A stretch of 64,000 nucleotides of DNA from Candidatus Leptovillus gracilis (GCA_016716065.1 JADJXA010000003.1:310001-374000); one strand, 5' to 3'; shown: positions 9,737 to 18,742, counted from the stretch's first letter. Translations and numbers: made by a program. Notes: generated by a model not told the origin, from the letters alone.

Positions 9737-12034
9737 CTAGGGGCTGTCGGCCAAGAGATTATCCACCGGCCACAGCCAGAGCGAACCATCACTGGCTAAT
9801 GCCGCCAGCCAACGGCCGTCCGGCGACCAGCTTATCACCCCCATATCATTGCCCACATTGTCGTCCTGCGTGACCCCCCGATGCAACCAATGTCCAACGC
9901 GGATGGCGCGGCCAATGTTGGGGCCAGCATAGGTTGTGTGGGCGTAGAAACCGCCTGATGGCGCAAACACCTCATCGCCGATGGTGCTTTTGGTGGACAC
10001 GGTTGCCCGGCCGTCCCCCACCGCCCACTGGGTAAACTTCGTCTCGTACTGCACTTCATGGGTCAGCAGGCGATCATCGTCTAGCCAGGTCAGCAGTTCA
10101 TACTCGTTCAGCCGCAAAACGGCCGTTCCCTGCTGGCGGTCATACACCTCCACCAGTAGGCTGCTGGCCTCAAAATCGGGGGCAAACTCGAAGGCAACGT
10201 ATCCCCCCTGCGGACTAAAGGCGGCGAGGGTGACGCAGCAGGTGTACCCCGCCCGCACCGATTCCCCCTGATAGGTGGCAATAAAATCGCCATTCCCTGT
10301 TTCTTCCCACAAAATTATTTGCCCCACCTCTTCATAGGGATTCGCGCCGGCGGCGACGAGGGCATCGCCGGTGGGCGACCAGATAACGCGGGTGATGGTT
10401 TGCCCTTCCGGGTAGCCGGCCAGCGAAACTGCCGTTGCCGTCCCATCTAATTTCACCAACTGAAGCCGATTGCCAGAGCCATAGGCCAGCCACCGGCCGT
10501 CTGGCGAAAACGGGTCGCCCGCCGGTAATGACTCGGCAGCGGCAAAGCTGGGGATGGTTGCGCCGCTGTCTACGTCATATAACTGGATTTCCCGCTGTTC
10601 GGGATGGCGCAGTGCCAGCCACCGGCCGTTGGGACTCAAAGCGGGGTCGGTGAGTGGCGCGGGGAACAGGGCGATGGGTTCAGCCCGGCCGACATCCCAG
10701 ACCGCCACGCCGCCATAGGTCAGCGGTGTAGCCAATCTTGCGCCATTGGCCGACCAGCGCAAATCGAGATAGGGGGCGATGACGGGAATCCGCCCGATGA
10801 CGGTTTCCGTCGCACCGTCTTCCGTAAACGGCCAGCGGGTGATACGGCCGTCGGCGTACAAACTCAATAACGTATCACCGGCAAACGCCAGCGCCAGGCG
10901 CTTTTCCCTGGCGGCTTGCCGCTCGGCCACAACCCTTGCCGCCGCCACATCCCAGACGAGGGTGAGGAAAGCGTCGCCATAAAAGGCATAACCGCCGGGC
11001 GTCACCAGCCAACGGCCGTCGGAACTAAAGGTCAGTGGCGGCGCGGCCCAATCTGGACTCGTTAACACCGCGCCGGGCAAATGCCCCACCAACTGCCCAT
11101 CGTCCGGCCGGCGAAGGGCCACGCCACCGGACGGGTCGGCCAGCGCCAGCCGTTGGCCGTCGGAGGCATAGGCGATGGCCCAGGGGTCGTAACAGCCAGC
11201 CGCCGTTTGCAAATCGAGCTGTACTTCGCCTGTGTTGACGTCAAGCAAGCGCGCACAATCTTCCCCCAACGCGGGCAGGGTCAGCGTTTGCCCATCCGGC
11301 GACCAGACTAGCGACGGCCGTACGCCGGAGCTAATGCGTGAACTGGGAACCTGGCTCAGCGCACCATTCTCTAAATCCAGCAAAAAGATGGGGTCGCCCC
11401 GATTGGGGCCGATGGATTGGAAGGCCAGCCAACGGCCATCGGGGGAAAAGGCGATGTCGCTCCAGTAGACGTAAGGAGGGCTATCGGCCGTTTGCTGGAT
11501 GGCACCCGTATCGGCGGAATAAACGACCAATGCGCCACTCTCCAAAATGGCGGCGATGTGCGCCCCTTGCTGGTCAGCGGCCAGGGCGACGAGCAGGGCG
11601 TCGGTGGGTTGCCACCACAACTCTTGCCCATCCAGCGTCGCCAGCGAAACGCCATTTGCCCAGCCGAGGGCAATGGCGAAGGTATCACCGGCGGGCAAGA
11701 AGACGGCGTCTAAAATCTGGCCCCGTCCTAATTGGCGCGCCGCGTCCAAGAGCAGTTGGGGCGGCGTAGGGGTCGCCGTGGGTGGCAGGGGGGTGGCGGT
11801 GGGGAATTCGGGTTGGGGCAGGTTGGCTTGGGGGTCAAGTGTGGGGTGAACGGCCGTTGGCGCAACATTCGTTGGCGTTGGCGCAACATTCGTTGGCATT
11901 GGCGCTATGGTTGTAGTGGAGGTGGGGGTGGGAACGGCCGTTACTTCTGGGGGTGATGTGCAAGCGGTGAAAACGACCGTAAGCAAACATAACATAATGA
12001 AGGGTAATACAGTCAAGACTCGTCTCATAGCCAT
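9737..12034 (-). CDS. WD40-like beta-propeller lipoprotein
   Basis: A 765-residue exported protein. The ATG at 12034 follows the stop of the upstream gene by one base (TAA-A-ATG) with GGGGA just before it, so the two are translationally coupled. The lipoprotein signal ends in VVFTACTSPP. A Pro/Thr linker with a repeated T-N-V-A-P-T unit follows. The remainder is built of beta-propeller blades with recurring FSPDGRWLAF, WSPDGQTLTL, FSSDGRWLVT and LSPNGRWLAL motifs, one about every 40-50 residues. Such propellers are binding scaffolds. The partner is unknown, and location on the outer face of the cytoplasmic membrane is inferred from the lipobox. Confidence 0.85.
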   Translation of the reverse strand: MAMRRVLTVLPFIMLCLLTVVFTACTSPPEVTAVPTPTSTTTIAPMPTNVAPTPTNVAPTAVHPTLDPQANLPQPEFPTATPLPPTATPTPPQLLLDAARQLGRGQILDAVFLPAGDTFAIALGWANGVSLATLDGQELWWQPTDALLVALAADQQGAHIAAILESGALVVYSADTGAIQQTADSPPYVYWSDIAFSPDGRWLAFQSIGPNRGDPIFLLDLENGALSQVPSSRISSGVRPSLVWSPDGQTLTLPALGEDCARLLDVNTGEVQLDLQTAAGCYDPWAIAYASDGQRLALADPSGGVALRRPDDGQLVGHLPGAVLTSPDWAAPPLTFSSDGRWLVTPGGYAFYGDAFLTLVWDVAAARVVAERQAAREKRLALAFAGDTLLSLYADGRITRWPFTEDGATETVIGRIPVIAPYLDLRWSANGARLATPLTYGGVAVWDVGRAEPIALFPAPLTDPALSPNGRWLALRHPEQREIQLYDVDSGATIPSFAAAESLPAGDPFSPDGRWLAYGSGNRLQLVKLDGTATAVSLAGYPEGQTITRVIWSPTGDALVAAGANPYEEVGQIILWEETGNGDFIATYQGESVRAGYTCCVTLAAFSPQGGYVAFEFAPDFEASSLLVEVYDRQQGTAVLRLNEYELLTWLDDDRLLTHEVQYETKFTQWAVGDGRATVSTKSTIGDEVFAPSGGFYAHTTYAGPNIGRAIRVGHWLHRGVTQDDNVGNDMGVISWSPDGRWLAALASDGSLWLWPVDNLLADSP
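11852..11905. repeat. Short tandem repeat encoding the lipoprotein linker
   Basis: Two near-identical ~24-bp units (GTTGGCGCAACATTC core) encode the repeated T-N-V-A-P-T segment of the linker downstream of the lipobox. Slippage at such units could change linker length. Confidence 0.6.
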
Positions 12035-12035
12035 T

Positions 12036-13259
12036 TTATTCCCCAACAAGCGCAAAAGATTGCACAATCTCATCCGCCATTGTCATCACTTCTACGGGCA
12101 TGGCAAAGTCGCGGTAGTTTGTGCCAAAGTAATCAAGGCTCAGGGTGAAAATCAGGTCATTGATCTGAATAGGTCCGCCGCCATGATACAAAATCATCTT
12201 GTTTTTACCTTCATAGCGGAGAACATCTCGGCCAATGGTGCGCCCCATGAAGCTAATTTCACTGGTGATAGCCTCATCCATTTCGGGCACGCCGGTGCGA
12301 ACGATGTGAATATCCTCCTCATCTTGCCGCTTGAAGCCAATGGACAAAACGATGTTGTTGGTGCGATCTGGCCGGTAGGATAGCTGGATGGCGTTCTGAT
12401 CGTCGGGAGTGCCATAAACCTTTGCCGGTCGTAAGCGCCATTCGGGGGGCGCGACGAAGGAAAAGCCGTAGGTCTCGTTGACGTATAGGCGATCAATCAA
12501 CTCAAAAGAGGCCACAATGGCGTCGGCCATTTGCATGATTTCTGGGGTGAGTTCGGCCGTTTCATAGGATGTGCTGAAGTCATCGAGACTCAAGGTGAAT
12601 AGCAAATCATTGGCGCGGATAGTCGCCGCGTTGTTATAGAGGACTGCTTTTTCTTTGCCTTCGTAGCGCAAGATGTTCCGGTCAATCTCTCGTCCTAAAA
12701 AGCTGACTGTGCCTGTTGTCGTCAGATCCCCGGCGGCGACGCCGGAACGAACGATAGCGGTTTGCTTGTCATCAAACCATTTGAAGCCGATGATCAACCT
12801 TGTCTCTGGTTGCGGCAGGTAATTGAGGCAGATGTAGTTTTGCCCTTCCACCAACTCCCATTCTGGCGGAAAGGTGAAGGCGAAGCCGTAGGCTTCGTTA
12901 GCGTACCGGGCCCACGTCTCGCCTGTTTCGGGATGGGGTTGTGTGGGCAGACCGGTTAACGGCCGTCGGTCACATTGAGGCAGGAATAGGGATAAATCCC
13001 GATCTCCTGATGGCGTTGGAGTGGGTGTTGGTTCTGGGACGTTTATAGTTGGCGTTGCTCCATCTGGCATGAGCGGCGGTGTGGTATCTACGACTATCGT
13101 CGGCGTTGTTGGGGTTGGAGTAACGGCCGTTTCCCCTGTGTGTAGTATCGCTGTTGGTGGAACGGCCGTTGCCGTCCCCACCAATTCATTCCCCGTAGGC
13201 GAAGTACAACCCGTCAGAAGTGCCAGCCAAAAGCTCAAGAAAACGATCGTTTTACTCAT
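12036..13259 (-). CDS. Lipoprotein with two tandem copies of a ~135-residue domain
   Basis: The ATG at 13259 has GGGGAG seven bases upstream and opens a lipoprotein signal (FLSFWLALLTGCTSP). A Thr/Pro linker runs to about residue 90. Two homologous domains follow: copy 1 starts YANEAYGFAFTFPPEW and copy 2 starts YVNETYGFSFVAPPEW. Both continue with a GFK(W/R) strand, an FLGR/FMGR-x-I motif, LRYEGK and DLLFTLSLD/DLIFTLSLD, and end in MADAIVASF/MADEIVQSF. The repeats resemble PsbP-like or surface-lipoprotein folds (GFSFxxPPEW), but I do not assign a function. The gene is coupled to the beta-propeller lipoprotein downstream, suggesting a shared envelope role. Confidence 0.75.
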   Translation of the reverse strand: MSKTIVFLSFWLALLTGCTSPTGNELVGTATAVPPTAILHTGETAVTPTPTTPTIVVDTTPPLMPDGATPTINVPEPTPTPTPSGDRDLSLFLPQCDRRPLTGLPTQPHPETGETWARYANEAYGFAFTFPPEWELVEGQNYICLNYLPQPETRLIIGFKWFDDKQTAIVRSGVAAGDLTTTGTVSFLGREIDRNILRYEGKEKAVLYNNAATIRANDLLFTLSLDDFSTSYETAELTPEIMQMADAIVASFELIDRLYVNETYGFSFVAPPEWRLRPAKVYGTPDDQNAIQLSYRPDRTNNIVLSIGFKRQDEEDIHIVRTGVPEMDEAITSEISFMGRTIGRDVLRYEGKNKMILYHGGGPIQINDLIFTLSLDYFGTNYRDFAMPVEVMTMADEIVQSFALVGE

Positions 13260-13398
13260 CGCAAACTCCCCGTTCGCTATTACCAAAAGTCGCCGGTAAG
13301 GGTAAAGGCTGAGGTGAATATGACTCTCCAAACTACCATAGTGGGGGCAACGGCTGTTGCCCGCCTATGGCGAAAGGGCCTAATTTCTATTGTAGGAC

Positions 13399-13499
13399 AA
13401 CGGCCGTTGCTCTGACAGACGTTTAGCCATTGACTCTACAGCGTTTCACCGGCGTCTGTCCCATAGGAGCAACTATTTGGGTACGGTCAGGGTGTCCAT
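13399..13499. repeat. ~100-bp direct repeat, copy 1
   Basis: Very similar to 15592-15690: both share GCCGTTGC-CTG-CAGACG, TTAGCCATTG, CCATAGGAGC and CAGGGTGTC in the same order with small gaps. Copy 1 includes the last codons of the DUF2277 gene. The beta-helix gene lies between the two copies. Confidence 0.7.
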
Positions 13500-13676
13500 C
13501 AGGCGGCGGGTGGCGGCGGCGATGTCGGCGACGGCCGTCTGGAAGGCCAGCTCATTGGTGCGTGACGGTTGGCGATAGCCGCTCACCTTGCGCACGAATT
13601 GCAAAGCGGCCAATTCGATTTCTTCATCGGTGGGCGGCCGGTCGGGTAAACGAAGCTGTTTGATGTTACGACACAT
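13473..13676 (-). CDS. DUF2277 family protein
   Basis: A 67-residue protein matching DUF2277 along its whole length: MCRNIKQLRLPDRPPTDEEI at the start, then AALQFVRKVSGYRQPSRTNE, then a helical C-terminus (VADIAAATRRLMDTL). The start is fixed by AGGAGAG six bases upstream and the family's invariant MCRNIK beginning. The function of DUF2277 is unknown; the short Cys-Arg-Asn N-terminus is the conserved hallmark. It is monocistronic, with its 3' end inside the direct repeat also found at 15592-15690. Confidence 0.9.
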   Translation of the reverse strand: MCRNIKQLRLPDRPPTDEEIELAALQFVRKVSGYRQPSRTNELAFQTAVADIAAATRRLMDTLTVPK

Positions 13677-13823
13677 GATTTCTCTCCTGTCCACTGTCTG
13701 GCGAAACCAGGCGGCGGGAGCAAGTTATGGGGCCGTCCGCCATTGGGCGGCTTTTCCCTATATAATGGGCAAAACGACCGTTTCGCGCAAACGGCCGTTC
13801 ACTAACCAAAAGGCAGGCAGTGG

Positions 13824-15473
13824 ATGACGATGACCAGCAAACGAATGACACTGTGGACGGGATTGCTAGGGCTGATTGTCTGGGGGTGGGGTTTGGTCGG
13901 TACACGGCCGTTACAGGCCGCCGGCGTGGTGGGGACGGGCACGCCGGGAAGCTGCACGGCGGCGGCGCTCACGGCGGCGCTTGGTGGCGGCGGTAATGTC
14001 AGCTTCAACTGCGGCCCTGCGCCCCACACCATCACCCTGACCGCCGGGCAAACGATTATGACCGATACGGCCGTAGACGGCGCCGGCCTGATAACCATCA
14101 GCGGCGGCGGGACGACGCGCCTGTTCAATGTGCAAAATGGGGCGGCTTTCACCGTGCGCGGTCTGCGGCTGGTGGACGGCCGGGCCAACGACAACGGCGG
14201 GGCCATCTACGCCGAACGGCTGAGTACGCTCACCATTGAGAACTGTACGTTTCAGGACAACGTGGCCGCCAATGGCGGGGCCATCGCCACCAACGGTTGG
14301 GGAGCCAATGACGCCGGGGTCGTCGTGACCATTAGCGACAGCGCCTTCGACGGCAACACCGCCACTGCGCCGGGCATTCCGGGCGGCGGCAACGGCGGCG
14401 GGGCGCTGTACCTGTCCGGCGGTTCGGCGGCGACGGTCAGCGACAGCCTTTTTACCGGCAACCAGGCCAGCAACGGCGGGGCGATTCACCTGCTGCACAG
14501 CAACCTGCTGGCGGTGGGAACCACCTTCACCGGCAACAGCGCCCAGAACGCGGCGGGTGGTGGCGGCGGCGGCGCGATTTATATGGACGGCACGAAGGCT
14601 CTCAGCGGCCAGGTGCAGCTTGTGACCAGCACCTTTCGCCAGAATACGAGCAATCAATTGGGCGGGGCGATATTCAGCTTCCCCGAAGGTTCCGGCGCGA
14701 CCCTCATTGACCAGAGTACCTTCGACGGCAACGTCTCCACCAACCGCGGGCAGGGCGGGGCGATTTACCATCAGAGCGCCCTGGGCATTGGGCCGCTGAC
14801 GATTACGCGCAGCCTGTTTGCCAACAACCGGGCAGAAGCCGGGCCGCTGAACATGGCCAGCCAGGGTGGGGCGTTGTGGCTGCTGGACGCGCCGGTGACG
14901 ATTGGCAACAGCGCCTTCACCGGCAACAAAGCCATCCATTCCCAAAGCGGTAGCCTGGCAGCCGACGACTGGCAGCGCGGCTTCGGCGGCGCGATTCGTA
15001 CCAGCAGCGCCACGACCATCATCAACAGCACCCTGGTGGGCAACGACGCCGGGTTTGTGGGTGGGGCCATCGCCGGGGCGGCCAACGTGCAAAACAGCAT
15101 CATCGCCAGCAATACGGGCGGCAATCCTTGGGACATCCAGCAAAACTGCACGGTGGAACTGAACAGCGGCGGCGGCAATATTCAGCACCCCCAGAAGACG
15201 ACGGGCAATTGGAATGATTATGAGTGTTTTGGCGGGCAAACGGCCGTCAATCCCCAGGTTGGCGCTCTGTCCGACAATGGCGGGCCGACATTGACAATCC
15301 CGCTGCTGGCGGGCAGTCCAGCCATCGACGGTGGTCTGAACGCTGACTGTCCGGCCACCGACCAGCGCGGTTTCTTCCGCATTGACGGGCAGTGCGACGT
15401 GGGAGCGTACGAAGCGGGGGCGGTGGTTTTTGTGCCGTCGCAGTGGGTTTACCTTCCCCTGGCGACGCGATGA
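13824..15473 (+). CDS. Secreted right-handed beta-helix protein with choice-of-anchor Q-type C-terminus
   Basis: A 549-residue exported protein. A signal peptide (LGLIVWGWGLVGTRPLQAAG) is followed by repeated beta-helix rungs with recurring GGAIY/GGAI and FTGN/FDGN motifs (for example NNGGAIYAE, ENCTFQDNVAANGGAI, STFDGNVSTNRGQGGAI). The C-terminal TDQRGFFRIDGQCDVGAYEA block is the choice-of-anchor Q type ending seen in surface proteins of Chloroflexota and related bacteria. Such proteins are thought to be adhesins or polysaccharide-binding surface proteins. The start could also be the ATG at 13830. The gene sits between two ~100-bp direct repeats. Confidence 0.85.
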   Translation: MTMTSKRMTLWTGLLGLIVWGWGLVGTRPLQAAGVVGTGTPGSCTAAALTAALGGGGNVSFNCGPAPHTITLTAGQTIMTDTAVDGAGLITISGGGTTRLFNVQNGAAFTVRGLRLVDGRANDNGGAIYAERLSTLTIENCTFQDNVAANGGAIATNGWGANDAGVVVTISDSAFDGNTATAPGIPGGGNGGGALYLSGGSAATVSDSLFTGNQASNGGAIHLLHSNLLAVGTTFTGNSAQNAAGGGGGGAIYMDGTKALSGQVQLVTSTFRQNTSNQLGGAIFSFPEGSGATLIDQSTFDGNVSTNRGQGGAIYHQSALGIGPLTITRSLFANNRAEAGPLNMASQGGALWLLDAPVTIGNSAFTGNKAIHSQSGSLAADDWQRGFGGAIRTSSATTIINSTLVGNDAGFVGGAIAGAANVQNSIIASNTGGNPWDIQQNCTVELNSGGGNIQHPQKTTGNWNDYECFGGQTAVNPQVGALSDNGGPTLTIPLLAGSPAIDGGLNADCPATDQRGFFRIDGQCDVGAYEAGAVVFVPSQWVYLPLATR

Positions 15474-15813
15474 GGGAGTGATGGTCACGCATACAGGGCG
15501 GTCAATCATGACGGCCGTTTTCCACTTCACTTTCCCACAACTGGCAGATAAACGGCCGTCGCACCATAAACACCCCGACCGTAACGGCCGTTGCCCTGCC
15601 AGACGCTTAGCCATTGCCTCAACCATATTTCATTATTTCATCAACGCCTGTTCCATAGGAGCCGCTATTGGAGCACGGCCAGGGTGTCTCCAATTGTAAT
15701 CGGAAGGGAAAGAAGCGTTTGTTTTCAGCGATGAGGCCGATGGTGGGATTCATGGCCTCATCGGTCAGGGCGACGTCTCCCGCGCCAAAGTCCACTGAGG
15801 AAACGGCCGTGCC
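15474..15813. other. Intergenic relic region
   Basis: It holds copy 2 of the direct repeat and several ACGGCCGT palindromes. A minus-strand open fragment at about 15690-15810 reads VDFGAGDVALTDEAMNP, faintly like a PstS-type substrate-binding protein, but it is too short to name. Confidence 0.4.
15592..15690. repeat. ~100-bp direct repeat, copy 2
   Basis: Partner of 13399-13499. Its right end still resembles the final codons of the DUF2277 gene (CAGGGTGTC), so it looks like a duplicated 3' end of that gene with its downstream flank. Confidence 0.7.
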
Positions 15814-15960
15814 CTACCACAGCGCCACATGGTCTTCCGCCCAGCCTGTCAGGTCTTGGACCGATATTTCCTGGCCTTCTGTGGTGGTGATATGCCCGGC
15901 ATAACGGCCGAACAGTTGATGCACCTCTGAGCTGTACCAGCCCCACGTTGCTGGCAGCCA
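15814..15960 (-). pseudogene. DUF2804-like C-terminal remnant
   Basis: Minus-strand codons read VHQLFGRYAGHITTTEG, then ISVQDLTGWAEDHVALW and a stop. This resembles the C-terminal end of DUF2804 proteins (LFGR...GWAE.H..RW). The N-terminal part is missing and the fragment joins, in another frame, the end of the NarL-type regulator gene. Confidence 0.55.
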
Positions 15961-16583
15961 CCCGCTCCAGGAAGGGAGACGGCATACAAGGCGGCTTGCG
16001 TCCGGCTGGGGACGCCCAATTTGCTTAAGATGTTGCTGACATGGGTTTTGACGGTCTTTTCGCCTATGCCGAGTTCGAGGGCAATTTCTTTGTTGGCTCG
16101 CCCCAAGGCCAGCAAGCACAGCACTTCAGTTTCACGTTCGGTCAGTTTTTCGGGGCTTTGGGGTATGGGCACTTCCTGAATCAGACGGGCGGCGACTTGC
16201 GGCGAAAGCTGCACCTGACCGGCAGCGGCGGCTTTGATTGCCCGGCATAATTCGTCGGCATGGGTATCTTTGAGCAGGTAGCCGATGGCTCCGGCGCGCA
16301 TGGCGGCCATGATGGAGGCGTCTTCCAGGACACTGGCCAGGGCGATGACTTCGGTTTCGGGGTATTCGCGGCGGATAACGGCCGTTGCCTGAATCCCATC
16401 CATCACTGGCATGAGCAAGTCCATCAACACCACGTCCGGTTTCAGATCCGCCACCAGGCGGACGGCCTGTTCCCCGTTTTGCGCTTCCCCGATAATTTCC
16501 AGGTCCGCATCCAGTTCGAGAAACATTTTCAGACCCTGACGAACGACCGTATGATCATCAACTAGCAAAATTTGAATTGTCAT
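15849..16583 (-). CDS. NarL/FixJ-type response regulator with aberrant C-terminal tail
   Basis: The receiver domain starts at the ATG at 16583 (MTIQILLVDDHTVVRQGLKM). The phospho-acceptor Asp is in VVLMDLLMPVMDG (about residue 54), with the conserved Lys in YLLKDTHADEL. A LuxR-type helix-turn-helix follows (LTERETEVLCLLALGRANKE ... VKTHVSNILSKLGVPSRTQA). Family members end a few residues after SRTQAALYAV. Here the frame continues for about 37 residues through DNA that, in another frame, encodes a DUF2804 remnant, so the native end was lost by recombination near 15985. The DNA-binding core is complete. No cognate kinase is adjacent. Confidence 0.85.
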   Translation of the reverse strand: MTIQILLVDDHTVVRQGLKMFLELDADLEIIGEAQNGEQAVRLVADLKPDVVLMDLLMPVMDGIQATAVIRREYPETEVIALASVLEDASIMAAMRAGAIGYLLKDTHADELCRAIKAAAAGQVQLSPQVAARLIQEVPIPQSPEKLTERETEVLCLLALGRANKEIALELGIGEKTVKTHVSNILSKLGVPSRTQAALYAVSLPGAGGCQQRGAGTAQRCINCSAVMPGISPPQKARKYRSKT

Positions 16584-16643
16584 AAGGCATTTTCGGAATA
16601 ATAAATAAGCCTTCAATGCGAAAATGCCTCAAATGAAACAGGT

Positions 16644-17213
16644 TTGGAACGTGTCGTTCTGTTTAGTGATACCGTCTTTGCCATTGCCATCACCCTGCTG
16701 GCCCTGGACATTCGCCTGCCGGTTGCGGTCGCCCATCTCACCAACCAGCAGTTGATGACCAATTTGCTCGCCATCTGGCCCAAATATCTAAGCTTTGTCA
16801 TCAGCTTTCTGGTGATTGGCAATTTGGGGATTGCGCACCATCGCCGCTTCTCGCTCATCACGCGCTACGACAACCGCCTGCTCTTGCTCAATCTTCTTGT
16901 TTTGATGTCCATCGCCTTCATCCCTTTCCCCACCTCGGTGATCAGCGAGAACGGCAACCGTACGGCGACAATCTTCTATGCTTTAAGTATTACCATGACC
17001 GGTCTGCTTTCTGCGCTGCTGTGGTGGTACGCTTCCTGGGAAAATCGGCTGATTGACGAGACTATGGGCAAGGATGTGGCCCATCGCAGTTTGCTCGCTA
17101 TTTTGACAACACCGGCCGTTTTTCTACTTTCAATTGGCTTAACCTTTATCAATCCTGATTTGGGAAAGTTTTCGTGGATACTAACTGCCCCGGCTATCCT
17201 TATGCTTAGATAA
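16644..17213 (+). CDS. TMEM175/DUF1211 family membrane protein
   Basis: A 189-residue protein with about five to six membrane helices. The family hallmark FSDTVFAIAITLLALDI lies at the very start, followed by YLSFVISFLVIGNLGIAHHR, a form of the typical W..H...F region. Bacterial TMEM175 proteins form K+-selective channels with the F-S-D motif in the pore-lining helix. No ATG precedes the motif in frame, because a stop lies at 16602-16604. I therefore use the TTG at 16644, which gives an N-terminus only slightly shorter than usual. The start may be eroded. It is divergent from the NarL-type regulator gene. Confidence 0.75.
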   Translation: MERVVLFSDTVFAIAITLLALDIRLPVAVAHLTNQQLMTNLLAIWPKYLSFVISFLVIGNLGIAHHRRFSLITRYDNRLLLLNLLVLMSIAFIPFPTSVISENGNRTATIFYALSITMTGLLSALLWWYASWENRLIDETMGKDVAHRSLLAILTTPAVFLLSIGLTFINPDLGKFSWILTAPAILMLR

Positions 17214-17551
17214 TCGGAGCAATTCGGAGATACCCGGCCAGATGAAAGGATACCGCTGGCGAATTCAAAACAGGCCGAAAATCGGTGTTGAAACAAACGG
17301 ATTTTGATCGTTTTTTGAGCTTGAAGCGGCTAATTTTTGTGATTTTCGGAGCGACGGAACAATTCGCCAGCAGTATCATTTCATGTGGTCGGGTGTCTGA
17401 GACCACTGCACGGCATAGCTAATTGCCGCTGAAAGTATGCCGCCTAACCTTACGATAGGTGGCCTTAGCGCACTTGTGACCTCATTTTATTTTAGCCATA
17501 ACGTCTCCGACTATACATAAGAGAAACGGCCGTCTCAACCACAAAAAGCCC
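17214..17551. other. Intergenic region with dispersed repeat copy A
   Basis: No gene is recognised. It carries the repeat at 17236-17270 followed by CCGAAAATCGGTGTT, a sequence that recurs near 24403 and 24546. Confidence 0.5.
17236..17270 (+). repeat. Dispersed intergenic repeat, copy A
   Basis: This 35-bp block (GGCCAGATGAAAGGATACCG then CTGGCGAATTCAAAA) recurs with one mismatch at 52231-52197 (minus strand). A diverged 29-bp version lies at 19496-19468 (minus strand). Read as codons, the copies give M-K-G-Y-(R/W)-W-R-I-Q, and several differences are synonymous. Confidence 0.75.
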
Positions 17552-18667
17552 CTATTCTCGGCCAATACGTTCAATGAGCTGTTGCCATTCAGTCGAATCT
17601 TGAAGGATGGTTAAGTGAGGGCTTTTTTTCATTTCATAGAGATCATCAAAACCAGCCTCTATCGCTTTGTGCAAGTGGAAGATGGCTTTTGTCCGATCAC
17701 CTAAACCCGCACACGCTGCCGCGGTTAAGAACTGCCCGTACTGCACCAACATTTCCTTATCTGATGCAAGCATCTGCCCGGTAACAGCATGTACCTGTTC
17801 AAAGCGATGAGCATCGAGATGGCTCCAGGCCAGATTGATGAAATAGCCGATTTCGGGGAAGATGATGATGTACTCTTTTGGCTCATGAAGCAACTGTAGA
17901 CCCAACTTTTGGGCGGTGCGAATGGAGGGAATGTTGGAAGCGGCCGCATCCCAGTTAATTTGTCTCAAGCCCTGATGAGCCACTGCGTAAGCAATAGTGG
18001 CGGCTGAGGTGGCGACAGCCAGTCCGCGACGACGATAATTTTCCTCAGTTACCAGCCTAATTTCGCCGACATCCCCGAAGATGAAGTCTATAACGGACCA
18101 GGCGACGGGGGAACGGCCGTTTACCGCCACAAATCCAAACGCCATCTCATCCGGCACAATTGCTGCCTTCCGCAAATCCAAAACCTTTTGCACATCTTCC
18201 GGCAGATCACCATCTACCTCATCCCGAAGCGCTTCACCAATAAAACGAAGGTCAAACCCCTCCGGTAAAGCAGGGGCTGGCACATCATATGTCGGTGTGG
18301 CAGCATAAAGACAACGGGGCATCTCAATCGGCTGGCGGTCATCAAGTAATCCTGCCAAAACCTTAAGCCAGGCTGATGAAGGATCAACAAAGAAGAGAAC
18401 TTTCGTGTTTTCACCGATGTGTTTTTTTTCAGTCAGTTCATCTTTTAACGCCTGGTTGAAGGTCTCATTGCCAGGATCGCCAATCAGATCACACCACGCA
18501 TCTTTGATGACTAATGCACTGCGGGGTTGATTGGGGTTATCCACAACAATCTTGCCGGGATATTTGCCGGCTACAATGCCCTGGCAATAGAGAGAGGGCC
18601 TGTCGTCTTCACCAAAAAGAGGCTGAATTTGATGATATTGTTTAGGTGTTAACAAATGGAGCATCAT
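17552..18667 (-). CDS. GNAT family N-acetyltransferase with helical C-terminal extension
   Basis: A 371-residue protein. Residues 1-270 resemble the GNAT_acetyltran family: an N-terminal receptor-like half (LLTPKQYHQIQPLFGEDDRP) is followed by the acetyl-CoA binding core, EIRLVTEENYRRRGLAVATS (about 205-224), and NWDAAASNIPSIRTAQKLG. The final ~100 residues are helical with TPR-like character (GYFINLAWSHLDAHRFEQVH ... GLGDRTKAIFHLHKAIEAGF). AAGGA precedes the start. The substrate is unknown. It is divergent from the small gene at 18790, with an inverted repeat between them. Confidence 0.85.
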   Translation of the reverse strand: MMLHLLTPKQYHQIQPLFGEDDRPSLYCQGIVAGKYPGKIVVDNPNQPRSALVIKDAWCDLIGDPGNETFNQALKDELTEKKHIGENTKVLFFVDPSSAWLKVLAGLLDDRQPIEMPRCLYAATPTYDVPAPALPEGFDLRFIGEALRDEVDGDLPEDVQKVLDLRKAAIVPDEMAFGFVAVNGRSPVAWSVIDFIFGDVGEIRLVTEENYRRRGLAVATSAATIAYAVAHQGLRQINWDAAASNIPSIRTAQKLGLQLLHEPKEYIIIFPEIGYFINLAWSHLDAHRFEQVHAVTGQMLASDKEMLVQYGQFLTAAACAGLGDRTKAIFHLHKAIEAGFDDLYEMKKSPHLTILQDSTEWQQLIERIGRE

Positions 18668-18712
18668 TAAGGAAATCCTTTTTGATTTATTGGTTATAAC
18701 GAAAGATTGTAA

Positions 18713-18742
18713 AATCTAATTTGATGTTTGTCAAATCAGATT
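18713..18742. promoter_or_regulatory. 12-bp inverted repeat, candidate operator
   Basis: AATCTAATTTGA (18713-18724) and TCAAATCAGATT (18731-18742) are inverted with one mismatch and a 6-base spacer. It lies in the AT-rich divergent promoter region between the GNAT gene and the 18790 gene, where a repressor site would be expected. Confidence 0.5.

Noticed and set aside
13911..15626. A 571-codon minus-strand open frame opposite the beta-helix gene
   Set aside because: Its composition is a product of the GC-rich repetitive beta-helix codons; the plus strand has a signal peptide and clear repeat motifs.
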